Of a stretch of 64,000 nucleotides of DNA, positions 1 through 9,065 are shown piece by piece; position 1 is the stretch's first letter; each line of letters begins with the position of its first letter. The notes beneath the pieces are model-generated. The model did no database searches. It had not been told where the DNA came from and saw only the letters and a list, made by a program, of their open reading frames with translations. Source of the DNA: Streptomyces fradiae ATCC 10745 = DSM 40063 (GTDB taxonomy: Bacteria > Actinomycetota > Actinomycetes > Streptomycetales > Streptomycetaceae); contig NZ_CP023696.1 in assembly GCF_008704425.1 (NCBI RefSeq), positions 2,280,501 to 2,344,500 on the forward strand, read 5' to 3'. Position numbers and translations under genes: made by a program.

Positions 1-1788
1 AGGGCGAAATTCGAGATGCACCCCTTCTTCGATTGCACCAGCATCAATAATTACGGTAACCGCGTTCGCTTGACGGGCTCGACGCTCTCGCTCCTCCGCC
101 TTATAGTCAGGAGCGAGCTCGGGTGTCGGCCGTCCCGAAACCCAACCTTGCTTGACGAATTCGACAATCGCTACATACCTGCGCGCGGTCCGGAAGATAC
201 TCCACACCTGCAAAGTCTCAGCTGCACCAGAATCAATAGCCGCCATCACCCAGCGAAGGATCTCGCTTACCTGCACAGAAACGTCATCAAGAAGAATCCC
301 CCATTCACTATCCGGGATAGTGGACCATTCAGGATTCTTTTGAAAGAAGAGATGCGAGATTAGGTTCCGGCCTTGATCGGCCAGAGATGCCGCCTTCCCT
401 TCCCTATCAGATTGGGTACCCTGAAGGAATATACCCACTTCTCGAACTACCTGAACTGCACGCCAAGTCTTACGGGCATCTGGGTGGCGAAAAATTTCAA
501 AGTAAGTATCATCACTCCAGATACGCCGCTCCTCCGAGTTAGAGCGGAACGACATCTCGGGGTTCGGGTGAGAGCACGCCAGCGCAACCGCGGCCTCAAG
601 GATCCCGCACCCTTGCGACGCATCCGGCACTGACTCACCACGCTTGTTCGCATACTTCAGATCCAGCACCACATCGAATTCGTAGCGCAACCTAGCCTGG
701 ATCTTATCGAGGGCTCGAAAGTCCTGTTGAGCTACGCCATTCTGGGTGTTGGTAGCAACTGTCACTCTGCGATCAAAGTTTTGCGGCGTACCCTGAAGTG
801 GGATCACTCTCACCGAAATGCGCGCCTTAGCCACAGAGGCAGGGTTACGCTCATAAGCTTCATGGATGGACGCAACCGTCTGAGCGCCGTTTACGACACT
901 CGCGCCAAGGAGTTCCAGGTCACCCCTGAGGCCAGCCTCCATTCGATCACAAAGCACAGTAATACCGTTATGGAAGTACCAGAACTTTTCCGGCTCGGAA
1001 AGCAAGGTATCCACAATCCCAGAGTTCACCTTAGTCAGTCCAAGAGGGTGCCGAATGTTCCTCCTGAAGAGACGGTGCCTCTCTCCCGAATACCAGCTCG
1101 CAATCTGATCGGCAGAGATGTTTCCGAAGTAAGCAAGATAAGGCTCTTCAAGGAACCTCAGGTCGGTCATCTTGGCCCTGAGGTTAACCCTTGGGTCATG
1201 GATTCCTGCACGAATTGCAGCAATGAAATCCGAGAGTAGAAGCGGCTCGACTCGCATCACTTCTGGATCAAATTCATTACGCAGCTCCGTCAAGCCGCTT
1301 TGCACGTTCGGGGAAATGATTTGATCGCCAGCAAGCGCAGGAACCAGAACAATCTTGACCCGTGGATTATTCAGCGCAGAATCAAGATCCGGAACGAGTG
1401 GATCGATTCTTCGATTGAAACGATTATACTCACCCCTGACAAGCTTTCGCAGCCCATCTTCTAGCGCCCTTAGGGCATTCCCGTCAAAAGTCGCGTTTCC
1501 CTCCTTGCTCCACTTCGCCTGGATAATCCAAACTTGGGGAACCTCGCTGTCGGCATCGACAGCAATCGCATCGATACCCCAATCATCAAAGCTGTCAATT
1601 ACACACTTCGCACTTTGCTCTGGGGTCATTCCTGTAAGGACATGCACAGAAAGAGCAGCCAATGCGCGACTAAGGAATGAGGAGCGCTTAATATGCTTCG
1701 GTCGATCGGTAAGGTCCGTCAAATCGATGAACTGAGAAAACTGGGCATCAAGTTCTGATTCGAGCTGTCGGACGTGAAGGTCTTTCAT
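1..1788 (-). CDS. AIPR-family abortive-infection protein, 3' end beyond window
   Basis: Open reading frame of 596 codons running off the left edge. The ATG at 1788 follows an AGGAG ribosome site 9 nt upstream. Residues 270-277 (WYFHNGIT) and 298-304 (VVNGAQT) match the hallmark core of the AIPR (abortive infection phage resistance) family. Nearer the N-terminus, GIDA (71-74, D73) followed by QAK (90-92) looks like the D...QxK signature of Mrr-type PD-(D/E)XK nucleases, so it may be a nuclease effector; that is inference. It is last in a minus-strand series rloA-rloB-hsdM-hsdS-AIPR, 27 nt after hsdS. Its GC is near 50%, far below hsdM, which suggests a separate origin. The expected hsdR is not seen and could lie further left. 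Confidence 0.85.
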   Translation of the reverse strand, partial: MKDLHVRQLESELDAQFSQFIDLTDLTDRPKHIKRSSFLSRALAALSVHVLTGMTPEQSAKCVIDSFDDWGIDAIAVDADSEVPQVWIIQAKWSKEGNATFDGNALRALEDGLRKLVRGEYNRFNRRIDPLVPDLDSALNNPRVKIVLVPALAGDQIISPNVQSGLTELRNEFDPEVMRVEPLLLSDFIAAIRAGIHDPRVNLRAKMTDLRFLEEPYLAYFGNISADQIASWYSGERHRLFRRNIRHPLGLTKVNSGIVDTLLSEPEKFWYFHNGITVLCDRMEAGLRGDLELLGASVVNGAQTVASIHEAYERNPASVAKARISVRVIPLQGTPQNFDRRVTVATNTQNGVAQQDFRALDKIQARLRYEFDVVLDLKYANKRGESVPDASQGCGILEAAVALACSHPNPEMSFRSNSEERRIWSDDTYFEIFRHPDARKTWRAVQVVREVGIFLQGTQSDREGKAASLADQGRNLISHLFFQKNPEWSTIPDSEWGILLDDVSVQVSEILRWVMAAIDSGAAETLQVWSIFRTARRYVAIVEFVKQGWVSGRPTPELAPDYKAEERERRARQANAVTVIIDAGAIEEGVHLEFRP

Positions 1789-1815
1789 GCACTCACTCTC
1801 CTGATTTCCTAGAAA

Positions 1816-3045
1816 TCACGGCAACACTGGGGTGCTGTCCACGGCTCCAGATAGAAGATTACCGATTACGCCGAGCTTAACCTCTCTAAGTTTGCTTAGC
1901 TCCGACACTTCGACGTCAATCAACCGATCACACGAGCGCAGCAAATCGATCAGCTGCTGCTGTTCACCGAGGCTGGACGGGAAATCAATCTCCAGCTCTC
2001 GGAGCTTCGTAGGGTTAACGTTGACCTGCTGGACGGCGACTGTCGAAATCGACCTGACTCTTTGACGAATTACGGGGTGCATGAGCCATTCAACCAGATA
2101 TTCCGCAGAGAGTTGGGATGTGTCTGGGTTGATCCTTACAAGATAGGATGCGAAGGAAGCTCTTGGCAGTTCCCCTCGCCAAATTGCCGACTTTCCAATA
2201 TGATCAATACTATTGGTTCGGTTAAACAAAACATCGCGATACTTAAGTTCCAGCTTGGCAGGAACAGGAGTGGGGCTATATCTCAGGTCTGACAACTCAA
2301 GTCGTCCGCCTTCAAGGTTGTTCATACGAAGAATGGGAACGCCGCGCGCATCACGGTTTAGAGCTTCGGAAACGCCGTACTCTGCCACAGGAACCACTTC
2401 TTTGAGTGGCACCCGGACCCACCCTTTCGGGGGTTCTCCCAGCTGCAAAGGGGACATAGCTGACAGCAGCGTGCCCTGACGCGCACTGCGCAGCTTCGCG
2501 ATCGAAGTTAGGAGAGCACGCTCCTGCGCCGCCACCGCGTCGATCACCTCGACGATCCGCCGCTGCTCGGATAGGGTCCGCAGAGGGAAGAGCAGGGACC
2601 CAAACCGATTTCCGCCCAGGTGCGAGATGCTTGTCTTCTCTGCGATGCTGGCGAAAACTCCTTGCGCCCGCCATCGCACGAATACCGCTTGCGCGTACTC
2701 CGGAAGAACCTCGCCCCCCGGGCGAAATCTGATGAGCGTGTTCTGGAAGCAGAACGCTCCCGGCTCACCCGTATAGATGGCGCTCCTTCCCACCATCCGA
2801 AGGTTCTCCTGGCCTTCGTTGAGAAGAACGTCCCCGGGGCGCAGCCCGTATACCTCGCGTTCGGCCGACGAAAAGCCCATCGTCTTGACGTCGGACAGGT
2901 CGATCCGTCCCTCGTAGACGTTCGCGACTCGCAGGTAAGGGTGCTGCCCCGCCGCCTCCCGGCTGCTCGGCGAGAGCTGCTTGCCCATGCGGACTTCACC
3001 GACCTCCCGCACGGGAACCCATCGGATCTCGGCGTCAGTCGACAT
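1816..3045 (-). CDS. hsdS: Type I restriction-modification specificity subunit HsdS
   Basis: 409 aa, the usual HsdS length. It sets the target sequence of the HsdM2S methyltransferase. Two target-recognition domains are visible: TRD1 about residues 5-155 and TRD2 about 208-355. Each is followed by a conserved helical segment (about 158-200, with [13 protein letters not shown]; and about 360-400, with [12 protein letters not shown]). The first 11 nt overlap the end of hsdM, so the two are translationally coupled. Composition is uneven: the TRD1 half is about as GC-rich as hsdM, while the TRD2 half (roughly 1816-2450) is near 50% GC like the downstream AIPR gene. The break falls in or just after the central conserved helix, the expected point for TRD exchange. 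Confidence 0.93.
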   Translation of the reverse strand: MSTDAEIRWVPVREVGEVRMGKQLSPSSREAAGQHPYLRVANVYEGRIDLSDVKTMGFSSAEREVYGLRPGDVLLNEGQENLRMVGRSAIYTGEPGAFCFQNTLIRFRPGGEVLPEYAQAVFVRWRAQGVFASIAEKTSISHLGGNRFGSLLFPLRTLSEQRRIVEVIDAVAAQERALLTSIAKLRSARQGTLLSAMSPLQLGEPPKGWVRVPLKEVVPVAEYGVSEALNRDARGVPILRMNNLEGGRLELSDLRYSPTPVPAKLELKYRDVLFNRTNSIDHIGKSAIWRGELPRASFASYLVRINPDTSQLSAEYLVEWLMHPVIRQRVRSISTVAVQQVNVNPTKLRELEIDFPSSLGEQQQLIDLLRSCDRLIDVEVSELSKLREVKLGVIGNLLSGAVDSTPVLP

Positions 3046-5635
3046 AGCCCAGCTCCTTCAGGAACCCGTCCAGCGTCGCCGCCGCGCGTTCGCGCTCCGC
3101 GCGGATCTCCCGCAGCGAAACCGCGTACTTGTCCGTCCACGCCGCGTACGCGTCGACCAACTCCCGTCGACGCTGCACCACGTGGCCCTCCAGCTTCCCC
3201 GCCAGGTCGTCCCGCAGCAGGTTCAGCACCACCCGGCGCTCACCCTCCGGGTCCTCCGCGTACCGCTTCCGCGCCGCGATCAGCCTCGGCGGGTCCTCCA
3301 CCAGCTTGGACTGGTCCGGCCAGGGGAACCAGAACTCCGCCTCAAGCTTCTTGATGCGCGCCGCGGCCTTCGTCCGTTCCCTCTTCACGTGCGCCAGCTC
3401 CGCCAGCTGCTCCACGCTCAGCTCGACCTGTTCCCGTGTGACAGCATCCTCGTCACCCTCGGTCTCGCCGTCCTCCGATGCCTCCGGCTCGGCGTTGAGC
3501 TCCTTCCAGCGGGCGTCCAGCTCCGCCTTGCGGGCGTCCGCCTCGGCCAGTTCCGCCAGGAACTCCGGGACGATCGCCGCGACGACCTTGTGGTCGTACG
3601 CCTGGCGCCGCTCCGCCGCCGTGCGCTTGCGCAGCTTCCGCGTCTTCGGGTCCTGTTCGGGCGCGAGCATCGTCTCGACGTTCTCCACCCAGCCGTCGAG
3701 GACCCCGGCGAAGCCGTTCTCCGACAGGGCCAGCAGGTCGTACTTGGCCTCGTACCACCAGCCGGCCACCGCGCCCGCGAGCGCGTACCGGTCGAGCAGG
3801 CCGATCCCGCCGAGCCGCTCCACGAAGGAATCGATCAGCGAGCTCCGTACGGCCATCAGCGCCGCCTTGCGCTCCGAGGCCGTCAGGTCGGCCAGGCGCT
3901 CGTCCGTGGCGGCCACGGCCTCCAGGTGGCGGGCCTCCTCGTCCCACCACTTGGCGAAGGCTCGCCGCAGCTCCTCCTCGCGGGGCCGCGCCAGCTCCGC
4001 CAGCCGGGCGGCGTCCGGGCGCTCACCCTCCGGGAGGAAGTCCACATATGCCGGGTCCACCGGATCCCGCTCCGCGAACAGGTCCTCCAGCCGGATGCCG
4101 TAGGCGTCGAGCAGGTCCCGCCTGGCCTCGATCTCCGCGCGCGGCATGCCGCCCGTCAGGTGGGCCCGCACGTCCTGCGGCTCCGGCGGGGGCGTGTTGT
4201 CGACGTAGCGGCGGATGTTGAGGTTGTAGTCGTTCTCCCGCAGTTCCTCGCGCTCGACCACCCGCGCGAAGCCGGGCACGTCCTCGTACGCGCGGAACGT
4301 GGTGACGATCTTCTCCGCGTGCTCGGGCAGGAGCACGTTCTGCGCCCGCTCCGCGTGGTACTCGCGGTCGGCGTTGACAAAGAGGATCCGGCCCTCCCGG
4401 TCGCGGTCCTTCTTGCCGGGCGGGCGGAGCACCAGGATGCAGGCGGGGATGCCGGTGCCGTAGAAGAGGTTCGGGGCAAGGCCGATCACCGCCTCGATCG
4501 CGTCCTTCTCGATCAGCTCGGCGCGGATGTCCCGCTCGCCGCCGCCCCGGAAGAGCACACCGTGCGGCATGACCGTGATGACCATGCCGCCGCGCCCCTC
4601 CTGCTTTGTCATCCAGAGCATGTGCTGGAGGAACATCAGGTCGGCCTTGCCGCGCTCGCTCGTCGCGCCGTACTTCGCCCGCTCCGCCTTGTGCGGATAG
4701 TTCTCGTACGAGTAGTCCATGGAGAACGGCGGATTGCTGAGCACACCGTCGTACCGGTCGTCGTCCGACCTCGGGACGTGCGCCGGCTCCGACAGGGTGT
4801 CGCCGGTGCGCAGGTCGAAGCGGGTGCTGACGCCGTGGAGCACCATGTTCATCGTGGACATGATCCAGGAGCCGCTGTTGGCGTCCTGACCGGCGAAGAA
4901 CATGTTCTCGGTGTCCCCGCCGTGCTCCTCCACGTACTCCTTGGCGTGGATGAGCATGCCGCCCGAGCCGACGCAGGGGTCGTAGATGCGCGTGCCGTCC
5001 TTGGGGTCGAGCAGCTCGACCATCATGCGGACCACCGCACGCGGGGTGTAGAACTCTCCGCCCTTCCGGCCGGCCGTGTCGGCGAACTCCTTGATCAGGT
5101 ACTCGTAGGCTGCACCGATCAGGTCCGGGAACTCGAAGTCCTCCGTCCGCAGCCGTACCCGCCCGAAGTGGGCGATCAGCATCTTCAGCCGCTGGTCGGC
5201 GAGCTTCGCCGCGCCGGCCGTGGCGCCCGAGCCGCCGATACGGTTGAAGTCGAGCTGGTCGAAGAGGCCTCTAAGCTTGGCGTTCTGCCCTTCGAGGGCC
5301 TGGAGGGCGGGCCTCAGACGCGTCTCGTTGATGTTGTGGGTGCCGGACGCGATCCTGGCCCAGCGCGCCTCCTGCGGGACGAAGAGGGCCCCGCGCTCGC
5401 TGTACGGCGACGGGCGCTCCAGGTAGCCCTCCAGCCGCTCCCCGGTCATGCCCGGCACGGTCTTCGCGTGCTCTCTGATCCGCTCGCGCGCCGCCTCGAA
5501 CTCGTCGTTGGCCCGCTTCAGGAACAGCAGGCCGAAGATGTAGTCCTTGTACTCGGAGGCGTCCATCGTGCCGCGGAGGATGTCCGCGGCGGCGAACAGA
5601 TGCCGCTCCAGCTGCGCGAGCGTGAGCTTGGCCAC
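3035..5635 (-). CDS. hsdM: Type I restriction-modification N6-adenine methyltransferase HsdM (long form)
   Basis: 866 aa, GTG start. It transfers methyl groups from S-adenosylmethionine to adenine within the HsdS target. Visible parts: an N-terminal HsdM helical domain (about 5-150), the GEFYTP motif (193-198), SAM-binding motif I DPCVGSGG (219-226) and catalytic motif IV NPPF (301-304). Classical HsdM proteins are about 500 aa. Here about 350 further residues, rich in charged helices, extend beyond the methylase domain, as in longer actinobacterial N-6 DNA methylases. Such a region could carry part of the HsdS-contact or regulatory function (inference). It lies 93 nt downstream of rloB and overlaps hsdS by 11 nt. 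Confidence 0.95.
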   Translation of the reverse strand: MAKLTLAQLERHLFAAADILRGTMDASEYKDYIFGLLFLKRANDEFEAARERIREHAKTVPGMTGERLEGYLERPSPYSERGALFVPQEARWARIASGTHNINETRLRPALQALEGQNAKLRGLFDQLDFNRIGGSGATAGAAKLADQRLKMLIAHFGRVRLRTEDFEFPDLIGAAYEYLIKEFADTAGRKGGEFYTPRAVVRMMVELLDPKDGTRIYDPCVGSGGMLIHAKEYVEEHGGDTENMFFAGQDANSGSWIMSTMNMVLHGVSTRFDLRTGDTLSEPAHVPRSDDDRYDGVLSNPPFSMDYSYENYPHKAERAKYGATSERGKADLMFLQHMLWMTKQEGRGGMVITVMPHGVLFRGGGERDIRAELIEKDAIEAVIGLAPNLFYGTGIPACILVLRPPGKKDRDREGRILFVNADREYHAERAQNVLLPEHAEKIVTTFRAYEDVPGFARVVEREELRENDYNLNIRRYVDNTPPPEPQDVRAHLTGGMPRAEIEARRDLLDAYGIRLEDLFAERDPVDPAYVDFLPEGERPDAARLAELARPREEELRRAFAKWWDEEARHLEAVAATDERLADLTASERKAALMAVRSSLIDSFVERLGGIGLLDRYALAGAVAGWWYEAKYDLLALSENGFAGVLDGWVENVETMLAPEQDPKTRKLRKRTAAERRQAYDHKVVAAIVPEFLAELAEADARKAELDARWKELNAEPEASEDGETEGDEDAVTREQVELSVEQLAELAHVKRERTKAAARIKKLEAEFWFPWPDQSKLVEDPPRLIAARKRYAEDPEGERRVVLNLLRDDLAGKLEGHVVQRRRELVDAYAAWTDKYAVSLREIRAERERAAATLDGFLKELGYVD

Positions 5636-5728
5636 GTCACCGTCTTCCCTACGACCCGATATGACGAGGGAACCCTACGGCGACTCGGGGCGGAGGTGGA
5701 AACCGCGGAACCTGCCGGTCGCGATCCG

Positions 5729-6388
5729 TCAGTATCCGGCGACCCTGAGGCCCTTCTCGACGAACTCGTACACGTCCGTGTACGGGTCGCGCTGGTCCAT
5801 CGGCACGTGGGCGGGATGCTGCGCGTTGATCTTCTGCGCCCACTTCTTCGCCTGGGCGAAGCTGTTCTCCGGGAGCTCGTCCGGCCGCATGTGCTTGAGC
5901 GCCTCGGGCGTCCCCGCGAAGGGGAGCTGCCTCACGACCTCCCCGCACACACCGCTGAACCTGCCGTGCACCGGCTTGTGGTGGAGCAGCCGCCACAGCT
6001 CGAAGCACGGGTGCGAGAAGGCGACCCGCACCCCCGCCTCGTCGGCGAGCCTCAGGGCCGCCGGGATCTGCAGGTGTTCGTCGCGGTCGAAGAGGCACCA
6101 GACCTCCGGCCACAGCTTCTCGTCCAGCTTCGCCTTTCTCGCGGCCCGCGTCTCCTCGCGCATCAGCCGAACCGCTGCCTCGACCAGCACGATCGGCTTG
6201 CGCTGCGAGCCCGGCGCGGACGCGTTCGCGATCCGGACCTCGACACCCGTGTCGGCGGGCTTGCCTCGCACGACCTCGATGTACTCCGGCTCGGTCACCC
6301 GGCCCTCGGTGAAGACGTGGACGATCTTGTAGCGCCGTTGCCCCTTCTTCGCGGGGCCCAGCGAGTCCTTCCCCCTCGTACGTGCCAT
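5729..6388 (-). CDS. rloB: RloB-like TOPRIM-type protein
   Basis: 219 aa. It matches the RloB family (restriction-linked ORF B; related to AbiLii of the AbiL phage-resistance pair). TOPRIM-like acidic positions are visible: TEG (E28) in the first strand and DRDE (101-104) at the end of a hydrophobic strand, the layout of OLD/TOPRIM nucleases. The ATG overlaps the rloA stop in TGATG, so it is translationally coupled to the ATPase gene, as expected for a two-component toxin/effector. RloA and RloB genes were named for being embedded in type I restriction loci, which is the context here. Nuclease activity is inferred from family resemblance. Confidence 0.85.
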   Translation of the reverse strand: MARTRGKDSLGPAKKGQRRYKIVHVFTEGRVTEPEYIEVVRGKPADTGVEVRIANASAPGSQRKPIVLVEAAVRLMREETRAARKAKLDEKLWPEVWCLFDRDEHLQIPAALRLADEAGVRVAFSHPCFELWRLLHHKPVHGRFSGVCGEVVRQLPFAGTPEALKHMRPDELPENSFAQAKKWAQKINAQHPAHVPMDQRDPYTDVYEFVEKGLRVAGY

Positions 6389-7647
6389 CAGCCGCCGCTC
6401 CGCTCCGCCCCGGAATCGCGTTCCCGCTCGGTCGCCGCCAGCAGCCTCCGGGCGATCTGGCCCTCCAGCAGCGAGGGGACCGCCCCGAAGGCGCCGGCCA
6501 GATAGGACTTCATCAGGTCCTCGTCCTCACCCGGGGAGGCGGCGGTGAGCGGGTACAGGTCGGTCGCCCCGTCCTCGTCCTTCTCGGTGAGCCACACCTG
6601 GGCGGGCTCCAGCAGGCGGCCCCCGCTCGGCGTGGTGAGGACGGAGGGGTCGTGCGAGGTGAAGACGAGCTGCGCCCCCTTGGCGTTGGCCTGGGGGTCG
6701 TGGAACAGCCGGATGACCTCGGCGGCGAAGCGGGGGTGCAGGCTGGCGTCGAGTTCGTCGACGAGCAGGACCGCCCCTTCGTCCAGGGCCAGCAGCAGCG
6801 GGCCGAGGAGGGCGAACCAGGAGCGGGTCCCATACGACTCGTCACGCCAGTCGAGGGGGACGTCGCCCGTGGCGGACCGGTGGGTGAGCCGGACCTCCGG
6901 GCGGCCTCCGGGGCCCTCCACGGACTGCGCGCCGGTGATGCCGAGATCGGCGACCGTCAGCAGCTCGTTGATGCGGCGGGCGCGCCTGCCGGCCAGCTCA
7001 CGCGTCGTGAACGTCTCCCGTTCCTCCCGCTCGACCTCCGGGTTGACCAGCCAGAGGTTGCGGCGGAACCAGTGGAAGAGGGGGGTGAGCTGCGGGTGGT
7101 TGTCCGTGCCGGCGGTGGAGAGCACCAGGGCGTTCGGCCGGGTGCGGCGCTCCAGGCCCGCGCGGTCCCGCACGCGGGCGCCCGGCCAGTCGTAGACCTT
7201 GGTGCGCGAGGCGTCCCGGTCGAGCCACACCTGGCGATGGCCGCGCGGGTAGCAGTGCAGCCACTCGGCCTCGACCCGGTCCGGGCCCAGCTCGAAGCCG
7301 TACGTCCAGCGCACGCCGTCGAGGACGAGGTCCACCTCGTAGAAGCTGGGCTCCTCGCTCCCCCTGCCGTCCAGCGCGAAGGGGGTCCGGTCCGTCCCGT
7401 CGTAGGCGGCCCAGCGGGCGTAGGAATTCTGGACCGCGCCGCTCATGTCGGTCATCGCGGCGAGGACGTTCGACTTGCCGGAGGCGTTGGCGCCGAAGAT
7501 GCCTACCAGGGGGAGCACGCCGACCGCGCCTCCCGCCAGCTCGACGCGCCGCGCCGCGCCGCCCCGCTCGTCCTCGGACACGACGAACGTCAGCTCCTGC
7601 TCGTCGCGCAGTGACCGCACATTGGCCGTGCGGAATCTCAGCAGCAT
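6388..7647 (-). CDS. rloA: RloA-like AAA/SMC-type ATPase
   Basis: 419 aa, ATG with GGAGAGG 7 nt upstream. An OLD/SMC-like ABC ATPase of the AAA_15 type: Walker A GANASGKSN (52-60), a signature-like region around 272-285, Walker B LLVDELD (294-300) and the H-loop TSHDPSVL (330-337). Such ATPases act as sensors or regulators for a partner nuclease (compare AbiLi, AriA of PARIS, and RloA). It is the first gene of the minus-strand defence island; rloB is coupled through TGATG. The promoter should lie in 7648-7900, between it and the divergent acyl-CoA dehydrogenase gene. Confidence 0.9.
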   Translation of the reverse strand: MLLRFRTANVRSLRDEQELTFVVSEDERGGAARRVELAGGAVGVLPLVGIFGANASGKSNVLAAMTDMSGAVQNSYARWAAYDGTDRTPFALDGRGSEEPSFYEVDLVLDGVRWTYGFELGPDRVEAEWLHCYPRGHRQVWLDRDASRTKVYDWPGARVRDRAGLERRTRPNALVLSTAGTDNHPQLTPLFHWFRRNLWLVNPEVEREERETFTTRELAGRRARRINELLTVADLGITGAQSVEGPGGRPEVRLTHRSATGDVPLDWRDESYGTRSWFALLGPLLLALDEGAVLLVDELDASLHPRFAAEVIRLFHDPQANAKGAQLVFTSHDPSVLTTPSGGRLLEPAQVWLTEKDEDGATDLYPLTAASPGEDEDLMKSYLAGAFGAVPSLLEGQIARRLLAATERERDSGAERSGG

Positions 7648-7816
7648 GCCGGCCCCTCTCCGCCGTCAGCGTAGTGGCTGGGTGCGACGGCGTCCCCGTC
7701 CGGACGGCGGGCAGGCGCGCCGGGCAGGCGCGCGGAAGGGGTGCGGCCAGCGGTTCGGGACATGCCGGCGACCGTGCCGGACGTCACTCTGGACACCGGA
7801 GTGACCGCTGGGTAAC

Positions 7817-7848
7817 TTGACTGTTCGACTGAGCAAGCGCTTAGCCAT
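7817..7848 (+). promoter_or_regulatory. Putative promoter with AAGCGCTT palindrome
   Basis: TTGACT (7817-7822) resembles a -35 element and TAGCCA (7843-7848) a weak -10. The perfect 8-bp palindrome AAGCGCTT (7835-7842) sits between them, a normal place for a repressor operator, 60 nt before the acyl-CoA dehydrogenase. A TetR-type fatty-acid regulator is a reasonable guess. The rest of 7648-7901 shows nothing else clear. Confidence 0.35.
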
Positions 7849-7901
7849 GCCCTGAGCCGGGGCAACACCAGAACAGCCCAGCCGCATCCAAGGAGGCGTC
7901 G

Positions 7902-9059
7902 GTGCGCCGTACCGTATTCAACGAGGACCACGAGGCGTTCCGGGACACCATCCGCGCCTTCATCGAGGCCGAGGTCGTCCCCGTCTACGACGAGTGGTTC
8001 GCCGCCGGCCAGGCGCCGCGCGACTTCTACTACAAGCTCGGCGAGCTGGGCATCTTCGGCATCAACGTCCCCGAGGAGTTCGGCGGCGCGGGCCTGGACA
8101 CCCACAAGTTCGAGGCCGTCCTGTACGAGGAGACCGCGCGCGCGGGCGTCCAGTTCGGCGGGTCCGGCGTGCACGTGCTGCTCGCCCTGCCGTACATCAA
8201 GATGCTCGCCAACGACGAGCAGAAGCGGCGCTACCTGCCGAAGTTCGTCACCGGCGAGGAGATGTGGGCGCTGGCCATGACCGAGCCGGGCACCGGCTCC
8301 GACGTCGCGGGCATGAAGACCACCGCCAAGCTCTCCGAGGACGGCACGCACTACGTCCTCAACGGCGCCAAGACGTTCATCACCGGCGGCGTCCACGCCG
8401 ACCGCGTCATCGTCTGCGCCCGCACCTCCGCCCCGTCGGCCGAGGACCGCCGCTTCGGCATCTCCCTCTTCGCGGTGGACACCAAGTCCGAGGGCTACTC
8501 CATCGGCCGCAAGCTCGACAAGCTGGGCCTGCGCACCTCCGACACCGCCGAGCTGGCGTTCGTCGACGTGAAGGTCCCCGTCGAGGACCTGCTGGGCGAG
8601 GAGGGCAAGGGCTTCTACTACCTCGGCCACAACCTGGCCTCCGAGCGCTGGGGCATCGCCTTCGGCGCGTACGCGCAGGCCAAGGCCGCCATCCGGTTCG
8701 CCCAGCAGTACGTGCAGGAGCGCACCGTCTTCGGCAAGCCGGTCGCGCACTTCCAGAACACCAAGTTCGAGCTGGCCGCCTGCCAGGCCGAGGTGGACGC
8801 CGCCGAGGCCGTCGCCGACCGCGCGCTGGAGGCCCTGGACGCCGGTGAGCTGACGCCCGCCGAGGCCGCGTCCGCCAAGCTGTTCTGCACCGAGGTCGCG
8901 CACCGCGTCATCGACCGGTGCCTCCAGCTCCACGGCGGCTACGGCTACATGAACGAGTACCCCATCGCCCGCCTGTACGCGGACAACCGCGTCAACCGCA
9001 TCTACGGCGGCACCAGCGAGATCATGAAGTCGATCATCGCCAAGTCGATGGGCCTGTAA
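7902..9059 (+). CDS. Acyl-CoA dehydrogenase, LCAD-like
   Basis: 385 aa. The GTG start is fixed by AAGGAGG 6 nt upstream. A FAD-dependent enzyme that introduces the alpha-beta double bond in acyl-CoA during beta-oxidation. Signatures: WALAMTEPGTGSD (FAD/substrate motif) and the C-terminal IYGGTSEIM. The position that holds the catalytic Glu in medium-chain enzymes (YEGT) is Gly here (YGGT). A Glu in ASERW, on the G helix, could serve instead, as in long-chain and isovaleryl-CoA dehydrogenases. A tesB thioesterase follows after 6 nt, so the two form a short fatty acyl-CoA operon. The exact chain length cannot be read from sequence. Confidence 0.93.
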   Translation: MRRTVFNEDHEAFRDTIRAFIEAEVVPVYDEWFAAGQAPRDFYYKLGELGIFGINVPEEFGGAGLDTHKFEAVLYEETARAGVQFGGSGVHVLLALPYIKMLANDEQKRRYLPKFVTGEEMWALAMTEPGTGSDVAGMKTTAKLSEDGTHYVLNGAKTFITGGVHADRVIVCARTSAPSAEDRRFGISLFAVDTKSEGYSIGRKLDKLGLRTSDTAELAFVDVKVPVEDLLGEEGKGFYYLGHNLASERWGIAFGAYAQAKAAIRFAQQYVQERTVFGKPVAHFQNTKFELAACQAEVDAAEAVADRALEALDAGELTPAEAASAKLFCTEVAHRVIDRCLQLHGGYGYMNEYPIARLYADNRVNRIYGGTSEIMKSIIAKSMGL

Positions 9060-9065
9060 CCGCAG

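Noticed and set aside
727..1735. Plus-strand ORFs in the left 1.8 kb
   Set aside because: The minus strand has one continuous 596-codon frame with AIPR motifs and a good ribosome site; the plus frames show no similarity.
2981..6505. 1174-codon plus-strand open frame opposite hsdM and rloB
   Set aside because: It is the antisense shadow of high-GC genes; Arg/Pro/Leu-rich with no domain, while the minus strand encodes clear HsdM and RloB.
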